Shown: positions 1 to 9,896 of the stretch, in pieces | Layout of the letters: each line of letters opens with the position of its first letter | Position numbering within the stretch: position 1 is the first letter of the stretch | Assembly (NCBI GenBank): GCA_013115135.1 | Contig: JABANP010000005.1 | Location: 1-64,000, forward strand | DNA: 64,000 bases | DNA from: Perkinsus olseni | Taxonomy: Eukaryota > Perkinsozoa > Perkinsida > Perkinsidae | Direction of reading: 5' to 3' | The notes under the pieces: model-generated | Seen by the model: the letters and a program-made list of their open reading frames with translations, nothing else | What the model was told of the DNA's origin: nothing | Database searches by the model: none | Program-made: the position numbers and the translations under genes

Positions 1-1054
1 GGGACTCCCTGTATACCTGACTTGGGTGGCTTTTGAAGACTGAGCTATCATGCGATAACTTGAGCTTTGCGTACTTTCTCACATGGACTCAATGTTTAAA
101 GCCACAGGGGCAGCTGAGCTGCCTGATAGCCTGGTAGCCCTATGGGCGGTGCCTCCTCTACGTATTACGTAAGCTACTACATATTACTAATATCCCCGCC
201 TGCAGCTGAGGGTATCCTTCACCCATCAGGCTTTCGCAGTATCAAGTGATGGTATTCGATTTTGTCGATATTTGCTGTTATGGATTCTGTTGTGTAACAC
301 AACTTGTGTTGTTGCGTTCTTGCAAGTTAATAATCTGAAATATCTCTTGCCCGTCAGTTCAGCCGACTCCTTTGTCGTGCTTAACCGCATCCTTTGCGAC
401 TTCACCAGGAGGTAGGATTTGGGGGTGTTTTGGGATTTTGGAGTTGCGCCCATGACCATTGCGATGGTAATACCATCGCATTTTACGATTTTTATGCATT
501 TTTACCACCGCATTATGCGATACCATCATGGTATCCGACGGGTCTATCCGAAACGATGCTCGAGACGTTCGGCCAAACAGTCGGAAGGTGTTCCTGCTAC
601 ATACGAGATCCCAATTGTGTCCACTGTCCCCATTGGGGATTCCCCACTCAGCTTTGCCCATGCTCCACACTGTACCTCTATCATAGAACTTCTACTAGCC
701 ACGTTTGCTTGCAGTTGTTTCTTCTCAATCGTCCCGAAACTGTTAGCGGCACGAAGGGTCCAGGCAGTTCCGTAGTTGCATTCTGATGTTTGTGGAGTGA
801 ATACTCGCAGTGTAGCCTTCCTCTGCTGTGTCTCGTTGGATTGCAATCATGGTTCGGGCTCCGGTCTCCCTTCTGAGCACCTTGTGCCCTCCAGTGGAAC
901 CGTATCGGGCTGTGCAAAACATCCACGTACCACAATGGCACGGCTTTGAGCTACTCGCTCGAGTTCCTCTGAAGGCTTCGCATCTGTGTAGTACCGTCTC
1001 CACATGTATCGCTGCAGCCTCAGGATTCTCGCCGGCTTTCCGCGCAACTTTCCA
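1..1054. other. Gene-free left flank of the transposon
   Basis: I see no convincing gene here. The open frames are short, overlap on both strands and carry no recognisable domain. The stretch contains two short near-perfect palindromes (listed separately) and runs directly into the 62-bp tandem array at 1055. It may be the outer part of the transposon or unrelated intergenic DNA. Confidence 0.4.
461..535. repeat. Pair of short palindromes
   Basis: Bases 461-479 form a perfect palindrome with 9-nt arms (GCGATGGTA / TACCATCGC) around a single A. Bases 519-535 form a second one with 8-nt arms (GATACCAT / ATGGTATC) around a single C. The two share the GATACCA/TGGTATC-like core, and the AT-rich spacer contains a copy of ATGCAT. 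They could be protein-binding sites or cruciform-forming elements. No function can be assigned from sequence alone. Confidence 0.6.
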
Positions 1055-1539
1055 GTGACTAACCTCATAGGTGATGTCGCATTATTGGGATGGCTTGTTA
1101 CCTGGTCTACTTTTCCGTGACTAACCTCATAGGTGATGTCGCATTATTGGGATGGCTTGTTACCTGGTCTACTCTTCCGTGACTAACTTCATAGGTGATG
1201 TCGCATTATTGGGATGGCTTGTTACCAGGTCTACTCTTCCGTGACTAACCTCATAGGTGATGTCGCATTATTGGGATGGCTTGTTACCTGGTCTACTTTT
1301 CCGTGACTAACCTCATAGGTGATGTCGCATTATTGGGATGCCTTGTTACCTGGTCTACTCTTCCGTGACTAACTTCATAGGTGATGTCGCATTATTGGGA
1401 TGCCTTGTTACCTGGTCTACTCTTCCGTGACTAACCTCATAGGTGATGTCGCATTATTGGGATGGCTTGTTACCTGGTCTACTCTTCCGTGACTAACCTC
1501 ATAGGTGATGTCGCATTATTGGGATGCCTTGTTACCTGG
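1055..1539. repeat. 62-bp tandem array, 8 copies, left of the transposase
   Basis: Units start at 1055, 1117, 1179, 1241, 1303, 1365, 1427 and 1489; the last is cut short at about 1539. The copies are almost identical. Each begins GTGACTAACCTCATAGGTGA. Variant bases recur every third unit: CTTTTCC in units 1 and 4, and ACTTC instead of ACCTC in units 3 and 6. This points to a 186-bp higher-order period. Each unit contains a small hairpin (ACCT-CAT-AGGT) that recurs in altered form in the array to the right of the transposase gene. Confidence 0.95.
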
Positions 1540-1709
1540 AAAGTGTTGATGTGCAGTGTGCCGTATCTACTGAAGTTTAATATTTGAACCACTCTGGAGC
1601 TGGCGACGCTAGTAGCCTGACGCTAGTTTCTTCTGTTTGACATCAAGAGATCGATCGAGTACAACGCGTCATTCGCTATCCGTTGGTGAGATAAGGTTGG
1701 TATTCCTTT

Positions 1710-4700
1710 ATGACCTACAGTCACATCGTTACCGACGAGAATCTCATTTCTGACGAGTGCCAGTTTTGCCGCATGCAGGAGATCCCCAACTTCGACGGTC
1801 GTTGGGTTGGTTGTGATAGGTGTTTCGCTTGGTATCATGTACCCTGTGTTGGTGACTACGATGCTCCACCTTCTCAGCCCCAGCGGACTCAGACATCAAG
1901 GGGGGCTCGTGGGAGAGCAAGAGCTTCCCAGGCTGCAGGGAGCAACCAAGATAATGACACGTCTTTATGGTTCTGCGAGCCCTGTCGTCTGCAGCGACAG
2001 AGAGAAGGCGACATTGACTACAAGGCCATAGTTGTTCCTGTGCTGAAGCTTATCAACGACTTGCAAATCGACTTCGTAGATAGTAATCATGTTCTTGCGA
2101 AGGCTCTGCTGAAGGCTGGTACTACACGTGCTGCTCCGAGAGATGCGGAGTACAAGAAGATTTGGAGGCTCGGTGGAGAACAACGCTCTGCTGTTAACTT
2201 GCTACTAGCAGCTAATCTCAAGTGTAAGGTCGCTCTTAACCGTAAGAAGCTGATGTTTCTCGACTTCGATCGGTTCGCCAGTCTAGAAGTTGGTAAGGTG
2301 GAGCAGGCCGCGAACAGCAAGTTCGATGATTACTTGAAGAGAGAACTTGGTGCTCTGATATGTCGGGGTCTTCGCGTTGAAAATCTGGGCTACGTTTTCG
2401 AGGAGGACCCAAGCAAGGCTCCAGCTACAGCAGCGGAGGAAGAAGCGCGCATATCTAGGCGTGAGCGTCTCAGGACCTTCTTCCGTGAGCAGGCAGAGAA
2501 GTTTGGTGGCGAAGAGTGGGATACTCATTCCCTATGGGACAGAATTCGTCTACAATTGCAAGCAGTTATTCTCTGTGGCAAGAACTCGGCCCTTCTACCT
2601 GCGGCTCGATCCGCTTTATCCGGTCGACCTGGTAGCATCGACCTCCGGAAGAAGCTCGAAGACTTCATGCCGGAAGCGTTTATTGCGCTTGCTGGATCCC
2701 AGACATCTGTGGCCGAGCGCGAGCTATCCGTCGGATCCTGTCTCTACGTTGCGAGATCTTGTATAAGGAACCCGGCGGAGGACAATGGTGACACTTACTC
2801 GTCCATTCTAGCGGAGACGGTCTCTGTTTCTGGTTGTGAAGCCATTTTCTACTACCGAACGGAAGAGTCAGGAGTTGTTTGTGACATCTGCGTTGACAAG
2901 AAGAGTTCCAGTGAGTTCGAAGAGAAGTTCTGTACTTGCACGGGAACAGTTTGCTATGCCTGCGAGTTCCGTCATTCGGCCATTCTGTTGGCGGCAGATC
3001 GTGTACCCGAATGCCCGTTCTGCAGAAGTGCTCTTGGAGGCACTGGTCAAGGTATTACGAAGCTCCTCTCTGATACTCGCACTTTCCTGCAACTCTTGGT
3101 ATCCCTGAATCCTAAGAGCCGTCAGGCGCTTGAATCACTTGGCGAGGATGGTGTAGCCGTTCCCGATAACAGTGCGGGTATTGATCGCGGTGCTGCATTT
3201 GGCCTACTCAAGAGTATGTATGCTGGTGGAAACTCTTCTCAAAATGATGATATGACCCATCGTGAAGTTGCTGCTATGTACCGAGAACAGTTGAACCTAC
3301 CTCTTGATATGCCCGACGACGAAGTCATGGAGCGAGCTCGCGTGGCTGCTCTACCTGAGGGTGCCCCGGTGCGCGCCCGTCCATCGCAGGAAATACCTTT
3401 CGCGCAGTCTCAGCCTGCCCTCGACGCCGATCTGGTTAACCGGTTGTGGACCGACGATGTAGATGACGATGATATGGTGCTTCTTGACGATGATCTATCT
3501 CCTCTTCGGAGTGGCCCTGTTTCAATGTCTGATGGCGATGCTTCCCCTCGAGATCAAAACCTCACCGGACTTGATGACGAGGTAGAGTCAGGTGCGACCA
3601 ACATGGCGAACGAGCCTCTGGGGGGAGTCATGTCTCCTGCGGCGAATGGATCACCTACGGTAACTCAGCTCCGCGCTGGAGTGGAAGCTGATCCCCAACT
3701 CGCTGCTAACTTGAGAATGGATCTACCGCATCCCGGGTTGACTACGGTGACTGCATCCGGTGTACCTTCAAGGTTGGGATCACTTGACACCGGTGGTACC
3801 ACGTCGATGGAAAACGGTCAGGGAACTGCTGAAGTAGGAGTCGTTTCTGATATCCTCTCTAACTCTGGCGTATCATCGAACGCAAGCGCTCTTCTCGGGT
3901 TAACAACGCTGTCCTCAAGGTCACAAGGTCTCCGTGTTCTCTCGAGGTCTGCTCCGGCTGCGACGGCAACCGGTTCGTCGGGAAGCGATTTGCTTATGTC
4001 GTTCGGCAACAATCTGACGAGAGGTTCGACACAATCTAACGGTCATGCTGCTGCTACTGTCAACGCCAACGCTTCTCAGACTGGAGGTTCGTTTGACGTC
4101 CGACGAGGTGCGACTACTCGTGACTTACCCCTCACTGCGCCCGCACGGGGAATTATTCGGGCCGACAGTCCGTATCACCGGACGGTGGCTGGCGGAGCAT
4201 CCGGTACTCAACAGGCTCTCTCTGGAGGGCACCAAAATGTAGAGCCTGTTAATGAAGGGCCCCTTCATGAAGGGGACTCAACAGAAAACGGTGATGAGCG
4301 GCCACCAAATCCCTCCCCGAACTTGAATGGCACTAATCCCTATGGAGCTACCATACCTGGTATGTTATTTACTCTGACCAACCGGAATAACGAGGCTTTC
4401 TGGTGGGAGCATCGCCTTTATGCTAGAGAAGGACGGGGCACCCGCGTTGGCGTAAGGTATCGCTGCCGTGGGCCAGGTCACTGCACGTCTTCGTGTACCC
4501 TAGCTGCTGACAGGAGTCATTGGGTTCGTCGCCCTTCTCCGCACGTTCCCGGTTGCCTACCCGATCCCCATCGACAAGAGGTGTCTCTCGCTGCCCGTCG
4601 ACTTCAAGTTGCTGCTCTCAACGATGAGAATCTTGCCGTAGTGGGTGCTCTTACCGTGACAGGAAACAACGAGTATGCTGATGCTCGTGATGTCAGGAAC

Positions 4701-5813
4701 TTGCGTGAGCGACAGTCCTACACTATGAGGAGTTCACTTCAGGTGCCCGGTCTACCCACTGGTCCTATCGGTTCGCAGCAGTTCAGACGGCAAACACACG
4801 AGAACATAGCTCGTCATGGCCTACAAACTACAAATGGAGATACCTTTCTCCGTTTCAACGACGTCGATGAGGGTATTGCCGTCTTCGCAGCTACTGAATG
4901 CATCCGAAAATGGGCCGATGTGGACATGTTCTTTATTGACTGTACCTTCTTTGTAACACCTCCTGGCTTCGCTCAAACTATGACGGTGACGGGTTGTATC
5001 GGCACGCAATTCATCCAACTGGCTTATGTTCTACTACCAGACAAACTGGAACGGACCTATCGTATGGCTCTCCGCGAACTGAGGCGCGCGGTAGAGCAGG
5101 TGAATGGAGCTTGCTCGATTGCCCAGGTCATGACGGACTTCGAGAACGGTCTCCGGAATGCCATCACCAGTGTCTTCATGGTAGAACCCCAGAACTTGCG
5201 GGGTTGTTTGTTTCATGCCAGCAAGGCGTGGTTCAGAAGGATTCAATCCGAAGGTCTCGCACCTGTTTATCGCGAGCAGGTCAATAATGGAGAGGCCCAC
5301 AGTCAGTTGAACAGGTGGTTACATGCAGTCTTTGGTCTACCATGTTTGCATCCTACAGAAGTAGAGCAGGTCTGGGGTGAACTGAAGCGCATTCAACCAC
5401 AAGATCAACGGGTGACGAGTTTCGTTAACTACCTTGATCAGTACTTCATGCTTCCGACATCGACTTGGCCGCCTGTGTATTGGGCTGCGCTCGCTGGTGA
5501 GCGTCACCGAACGAACAACGCGGCCGAGTCGTTGCATTCTGTGCTGAAACGTTTGATTGGTCGCCGCCATCCCAATGTACGTCTATTCCTTCAGAAGTTG
5601 AAGGTCCACCACGAGTCCGTCAGAATTAAGCTACGGTCTACGAGAATTCCATCGAGCAGAAGGTCCCCTAAGGAACTCCAACGCTGTGTCATCGTGGATC
5701 AGTACACGGAAGGTCGCATTCAGTTGTTTGAGTTACTCGAGGATCTTGGCAGAGTCAACACCTTCCCCAACTTGAGCGCTGATGGGGACCGTGATGAGGA
5801 TGGCCAACCTTGA
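1710..5813 (+). CDS. PHD-RING-FLYWCH MULE transposase, 1367 aa
   Basis: This is a single uninterrupted ORF. Residues 17-92 form a PHD finger: C17-x2-C20, C35-x2-C38, H43-x2-C46, C89-x2-C92. Residues 391-438 look like a RING finger, opening CDIC and closing CPFC. About 600-880 is an acidic, Ser/Gly-rich linker. From about 885 there is a WW-containing zinc module of FLYWCH type, followed by a MULE-family transposase domain. Its likely catalytic triad is D1077 (FIDCTF), D1143 (MTDFEN) and E1273 (NNAAES). MULE transposases cut and paste DNA through a DDE active site. PHD fingers usually read histone H3 tails and RINGs usually recruit E2 enzymes, so the fusion suggests chromatin-directed integration or regulated turnover; that part is inference. 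The start chosen is the first Met, seven residues before the PHD. No internal stop or frameshift is seen, so the copy may be active or recently inserted. Confidence 0.85.
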   Translation: MTYSHIVTDENLISDECQFCRMQEIPNFDGRWVGCDRCFAWYHVPCVGDYDAPPSQPQRTQTSRGARGRARASQAAGSNQDNDTSLWFCEPCRLQRQREGDIDYKAIVVPVLKLINDLQIDFVDSNHVLAKALLKAGTTRAAPRDAEYKKIWRLGGEQRSAVNLLLAANLKCKVALNRKKLMFLDFDRFASLEVGKVEQAANSKFDDYLKRELGALICRGLRVENLGYVFEEDPSKAPATAAEEEARISRRERLRTFFREQAEKFGGEEWDTHSLWDRIRLQLQAVILCGKNSALLPAARSALSGRPGSIDLRKKLEDFMPEAFIALAGSQTSVAERELSVGSCLYVARSCIRNPAEDNGDTYSSILAETVSVSGCEAIFYYRTEESGVVCDICVDKKSSSEFEEKFCTCTGTVCYACEFRHSAILLAADRVPECPFCRSALGGTGQGITKLLSDTRTFLQLLVSLNPKSRQALESLGEDGVAVPDNSAGIDRGAAFGLLKSMYAGGNSSQNDDMTHREVAAMYREQLNLPLDMPDDEVMERARVAALPEGAPVRARPSQEIPFAQSQPALDADLVNRLWTDDVDDDDMVLLDDDLSPLRSGPVSMSDGDASPRDQNLTGLDDEVESGATNMANEPLGGVMSPAANGSPTVTQLRAGVEADPQLAANLRMDLPHPGLTTVTASGVPSRLGSLDTGGTTSMENGQGTAEVGVVSDILSNSGVSSNASALLGLTTLSSRSQGLRVLSRSAPAATATGSSGSDLLMSFGNNLTRGSTQSNGHAAATVNANASQTGGSFDVRRGATTRDLPLTAPARGIIRADSPYHRTVAGGASGTQQALSGGHQNVEPVNEGPLHEGDSTENGDERPPNPSPNLNGTNPYGATIPGMLFTLTNRNNEAFWWEHRLYAREGRGTRVGVRYRCRGPGHCTSSCTLAADRSHWVRRPSPHVPGCLPDPHRQEVSLAARRLQVAALNDENLAVVGALTVTGNNEYADARDVRNLRERQSYTMRSSLQVPGLPTGPIGSQQFRRQTHENIARHGLQTTNGDTFLRFNDVDEGIAVFAATECIRKWADVDMFFIDCTFFVTPPGFAQTMTVTGCIGTQFIQLAYVLLPDKLERTYRMALRELRRAVEQVNGACSIAQVMTDFENGLRNAITSVFMVEPQNLRGCLFHASKAWFRRIQSEGLAPVYREQVNNGEAHSQLNRWLHAVFGLPCLHPTEVEQVWGELKRIQPQDQRVTSFVNYLDQYFMLPTSTWPPVYWAALAGERHRTNNAAESLHSVLKRLIGRRHPNVRLFLQKLKVHHESVRIKLRSTRIPSSRRSPKELQRCVIVDQYTEGRIQLFELLEDLGRVNTFPNLSADGDRDEDGQP

Positions 5814-5871
5814 AGGAGTCCCGCTTCACTGAGGCTGTATATTATTCTAGCAGTTCCAGATGAGTGGACCT

Positions 5872-6280
5872 GTGACTAACCCGATGGGTGGTCTCACAGT
5901 CTATAGGTTGTGTAGCACTATTTACTATGCTGAGCTTTTAACCAACCTTAGTATGGTAGATTTAGCAGCAGCATTCATTATTACTGACTTGTCGGGCTGC
6001 AGGACCTCGTGACTAACCCGATGGGTGGTGTCACAGTCTATAGGTTCTGTAGCACTAATTACTATGCTGAGCTTTAACCAATCTCAGTATGGTAGATTTA
6101 GCAGCAGTATTCATTATGATTGACTTGTCGGGCTGCAGGACCTCGTGACTAACCCGATGGGTGGTGTCACAGTCTATAGGTTCTGTAGCACTAATTATTC
6201 CGCTGACCTTTTGGCTAACCTTAGGGGTAGTATGATAGATTTGAAAGCAGTAATGCTTAATAACGGGACGCTGTCGCAAG
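5872..6280. repeat. 136/137-bp tandem array, about 3 copies, right of the transposase
   Basis: Units begin at 5872, 6009 and 6145 with GTGACTAACCCGATGGGTGG. The first two are very similar over their full length, including the end TTGTCGGGCTGCAGGACC. The third matches for about 55 nt and then diverges. The core GTGAC-TA-ACCC-GAT-GGGT-GGT-GTCAC is an imperfect hairpin that matches the left-hand array in layout but not in base identity. Confidence 0.9.
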
Positions 6281-6939
6281 GTAAGGGATTGATATGGAAG
6301 TTTCTGTGTTTACTGTAAACTGCTTGCCAAGTCAGATACAACTGGCGGTTTCCCAAGATGACAGCAATGATGAGTTTCTTTGATCGTTTCCGAATGAATT
6401 GTTTGTTGTGTTGCGTAGTAAGTGAAGTCGTGAAGTTCCCGACGTAAACGGAAGTAGAAAGTGCGGTAACGTCACGAGCCGTATTCTCGAACAGTCGTGA
6501 CATGAACTCATGCTAGTGCTCGAGCCCAGAACCTGCATTGCAATGAGAAAAAATCTCACGATATACGCACTAGTAGACAAACCTCCGCAGGACACATGTA
6601 CGCGTAACAGTTTGATGGCCACTTCTAGCGACCTACTAGATAATTGCTAGTCAGTATGAGCGTGCAATGTATGAGCATACGTAGTTGCATTTTCGGCGGA
6701 GAAGTGCCTCCCCTTATCCTAGATCCCGGGACAACCGCTCAAGAGCTGGTTCAACCTGGCTGCTCGTCCAACTCACCTAGCAACCTGCTTGTAAACTATA
6801 GCAGGTAAGAGAAGTGTCCGGGGAGCGCAAGCCGTCCTTTAGAAGCAGAGTGAAACTGACAAGCCTCCGCAGTCCCTTTACAGCATGCAGGTTTCAAGCG
6901 TAAAAGTTGGCATCATCATTGTGAGTAACAGATTTGAGC
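6281..6939. other. Intergenic stretch, no gene seen
   Basis: Only short overlapping frames occur here, mostly on the minus strand and without domains. Composition is ordinary. Nothing beyond the tail of the repeat array can be supported. Confidence 0.4.
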
Positions 6940-7375
6940 GCCTCAATTGGCGATATCTGTAATGCATCCCGTGTTCGACCGCCTCAGCATATATCCATCA
7001 GCATATCGCCAACTCTCGCTGTAATCTGCATTCCACTGGTATTACGCCAAAGATCAGGCAAAACACGTCATAGTCTTGGCCAAACCTGCGAGTTTTACCA
7101 AATTCTTGGCGATTCCCCGGCCTAGCGCAGATTCCAGCGACCCAAGGTTGGCGAAACCTGGACCCAAGCGCAGAATAGATCACTTCGGCGAGCGGACTTG
7201 GCGGCCGATTCCGTGCAGATTTCAGCGGATGCGCTGAACTCTGTACGGCGAGCCGACCAACTTGGCGAAATCCCGTAAAATCCTGGCCGTATCACGCATA
7301 TCGCCAAGTTGCTTAAATTTTGTAGAAACAAGGAATCGCCAAAGTTGGTGAGTTGGCGAAACCTGGTGCTCCGCG
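6940..7375. repeat. Cluster of dispersed TTGGCGA motifs in both orientations
   Basis: About ten close copies of TTGGCGA or its complement TCGCCAA lie in 430 bp, for example near 6948, 7000, 7106, 7153, 7261, 7300, 7335 and 7355. Two copies extend to TTGGCGAAACCTGG. Spacing is irregular, so this is not a simple tandem array. It sits immediately upstream of the TMEM65-like gene and could be a degraded repeat element or a cluster of binding sites. Confidence 0.6.
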
Positions 7376-7487
7376 CGCGAAGGTTTAAAGCTATCCATTG
7401 TCGAGAATGTTCACACCGACCTCCTCCTTGATGGCATGGTACTCTCATGTACTCCCTGGCTCATTATATCTCAGTGTTTATGGTTTG

Positions 7488-9243
7488 ATGCTTCTGCGTC
7501 GCAGGATAGGAGCTTGTACACGGCAGTTATCGGGATTGGGACGATGTCGAGGTGTTTCCCCACGAAGTCCTGCTTGCTTTGCATCGACTTTAGCTGAAAC
7601 GAAAGCCGCCGGCGAAAGCCTAAGCGACTCTCGGTTGGACAACTCTGCGGACTGTAAATCCAGTACAGGCGGAGTGTTGCAGCATCTACAGTCCAAGGAT
7701 TATCTCATTTTCGCTTTGTCGAGTGCTATACCTATGATTGGTTTCGGGTTCATGGACAATACCATAATGATCCAGGCAGGAGAGCTCATAGATATGTCTT
7801 TTGGTAATGGCGCTTTTCATCGGGACCACTCGCCACTCCTGCCACGCTGTTTTTATATTACTAGGTGTAAAGTTCGGACTGTCGACACTAACAGCTGCTG
7901 CTGTTGGGCAGCTATTCAGCGACGCGAGTGGAGTCTGCTTTGGCAGTACTGTTGATAATCTCGTATGTCGGCTGTTTCCTAAACTACAGCCAGGAGAGAT
8001 AGGTACCATGACTACTGTATGCTTGTGTCGCAATGCGGGCCGCGACATTCCTCAGGGAAACGCATTACAGCCGCACATCTTCAAACAGGAAGTCCATATG
8101 CGGCGAGATTGAAGTTTTTGAGGACGTTCTCCGCTGTTGCCGGTGTCATGATCGGGTGTTCTTTGGGAATGACTCAACTGGTAGTTGGCAAAGTATAGGT
8201 GATTACAGACCCGCCCATGTTTGTCAGCTCTTTATGGATCTAAAGAAAGCTGAGAGATTGAAGGCATTACAGCAATGCCGGCCCCTTTTCGTCACATTGA
8301 TGGAGGAAGGGCATGAGCTGCTCAACTGTCAAAGGTAGACTGATTTGGCAGGGTAGACATAGATCACAGTGAGGAGTCAGGTGTGCTCTCTATCTGAAGG
8401 TGGACGATACGGCAGGTCCTGTGACCGACCCGAGTAATATAGTTTCCACTTCTTCATTTGCCATATGTGCCGGATGCGAGCTGTAGATACGAGTGATTAT
8501 GACCTGTGGATGGCCGGCATGCCTTCTGAGTCCAACTCTATCAGCGATTCCGAAGAGAAACTCGAAGCACGGATGCGGGCCTGGAGAACTATGGACCAAG
8601 ACAAGGATGGGTACATCAGTACTAATGACCTGGCAGCCGTCGTAACCAAAATGGGATACAAGTCAGCAGTAGGACAAGCACTCAATGCCAGAAATGACAA
8701 TCGAGTGGCTGAGGTAATAAACACGGAGATCAACGCTCGGCGAGTATACGGCCAATAGATACTGGCCTCGTGCAAAGTTGAAGGGGATCGAATTAACTTC
8801 GAACAGTTCGATCGAGTCATGCCGAAGTTGATTAAATTGACGAACCAAGACTGCCGCTTCTCTCCCAAGCAGCGGCCTCTACTAGGTATAACGCGGTAGC
8901 TAAAAGGATCTATCACAATATGCTGTAGAGTACGTCCTTCGAACGGGTGAAGTACTGCGTATTGACGATGTCGAGTCACCCACTCTGAACAAGACAGGGC
9001 TGCGAGTGGACCCCGATAACATGGACCGTTACCGAGGTGTTCGGACCCACTCGGTTTTAATCTGCCCTGTCGTCGATCCTAAGACTGGTAGTATTCATAA
9101 CTGGTGGACTGGAAGGGTGAACGATGAACCTAGGTACTGCCATTGGTGTGGTTGAATGTGTGAATAAGTATCGAAAGCATCACTGCGCGGTTCCGGCTAG
9201 GCAACCGAATGCTCCAAGGTTGAATGTTCCAGAAATAGTGTAA
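7488..9243 (+). CDS. TMEM65-like mitochondrial membrane protein with EF-hand and partial GAF
   Basis: The N terminus from ATG 7488 (MLLRRRIGACTRQ) looks like a mitochondrial presequence. The conserved TMEM65 core follows: GFGFMDNTIMIQAGELIDMSFG, TAAAVGQLFSDASG, then a helix reading VAGVMIGCSLGMTQLLF. TMEM65 is a mitochondrial inner-membrane protein in animals. After it comes a canonical EF-hand loop (DQDKDGYISTNDL), a second half-loop (GDRINFEQFD), then the C-terminal part of a GAF domain (YVLRTGEVLRIDDVES, IGVVECVNK). Introns confirmed by frame continuity include 7804-7864, a 47-nt intron near 8190-8236, 8714-8758 and a 43-nt intron near 8885-8928. A calcium-regulated transporter or sensor is the likely role. 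The missing first half of GAF is odd. An upstream ATG at 7407 is also in frame. Confidence 0.75.
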
Positions 9244-9896
9244 GGGTTGGGATTCTCGCATCGTTTGATAGATTGAAGCAGCGGTATCGGATGTAGTTAC
9301 GTATCCAGCGAATCACCAATTACTTCGAACACTGGTGATCAAGTTCCCTCTTCCCCTGCAGCAAGCGATTCGGTCCTTATCACACGTAAACCGGACCCAA
9401 ACAAAATACAGCGAACGCAGACCGTCACACACGACTACCAGAAGATGAAATACAAAGGGTAGGGAGACAACGCCATCTCAAGCACCGTGATTCGGTTATG
9501 TCCCCGCTGTCTCCAGCATTGCCGTCAACGCGTTCCTTAGGTTCACCGACAATGACGTGAAAATTGTGGCCGCCATATGCAGTCATGCAGCTACATTCGC
9601 TAGGCAATGCGGATTCATCGAAGACTGAGTGCAGTTTTGTAGGCATGGTTATCAACACCCGTTCAACAGCATCAACTGCTGGTTACATGTCATGAAGATT
9701 ATCATATTTACTGTCCTACCGGGGATGCTACTACTACCATTGCTCATTGCATATCATATTTAAACTCGCGTATTACTAGCTGTGCCAAGTGATAATGTTT
9801 ATGCCTGTGGCTTGCATTGAGACGCGCTTGTGTTCATGCAGTGAAACGAATGGGTGTGCCACATTTTTCCCGATAGTTCGGTTTTGATTCACTCAG
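9244..9896. other. Intergenic stretch, no gene seen
   Basis: This is the spacer between the TMEM65-like gene and CMSS1. One 77-codon minus-strand frame (9425-9658) has no recognisable feature and no supporting splice structure. I see no RNA gene or repeat. Confidence 0.4.

Larger units (their letters stand above)
1055..6280 (+). mobile_element. Mutator-like (MULE) transposon, boundaries approximate
   Basis: The element is defined by a long intronless transposase ORF and by tandem arrays on each side (1055-1539 and 5872-6280) that share the GTGACTAACC...GGTG hairpin core. Shared flanking repeats of this kind suggest subterminal transposase-binding sites. I could not find long terminal inverted repeats or a target-site duplication by eye, so the ends are set at the outer limits of the arrays. 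The absence of introns contrasts with every other long gene in the window. Confidence 0.55.

Noticed and set aside
394..1058. Overlapping open frames on both strands left of the array
   Set aside because: They overlap each other in several frames, show no domain and have no splice structure, so they are most likely chance frames.
1055..1539. CRISPR-like array
   Set aside because: The repeats are directly adjacent without unique spacers, and the context is eukaryotic.
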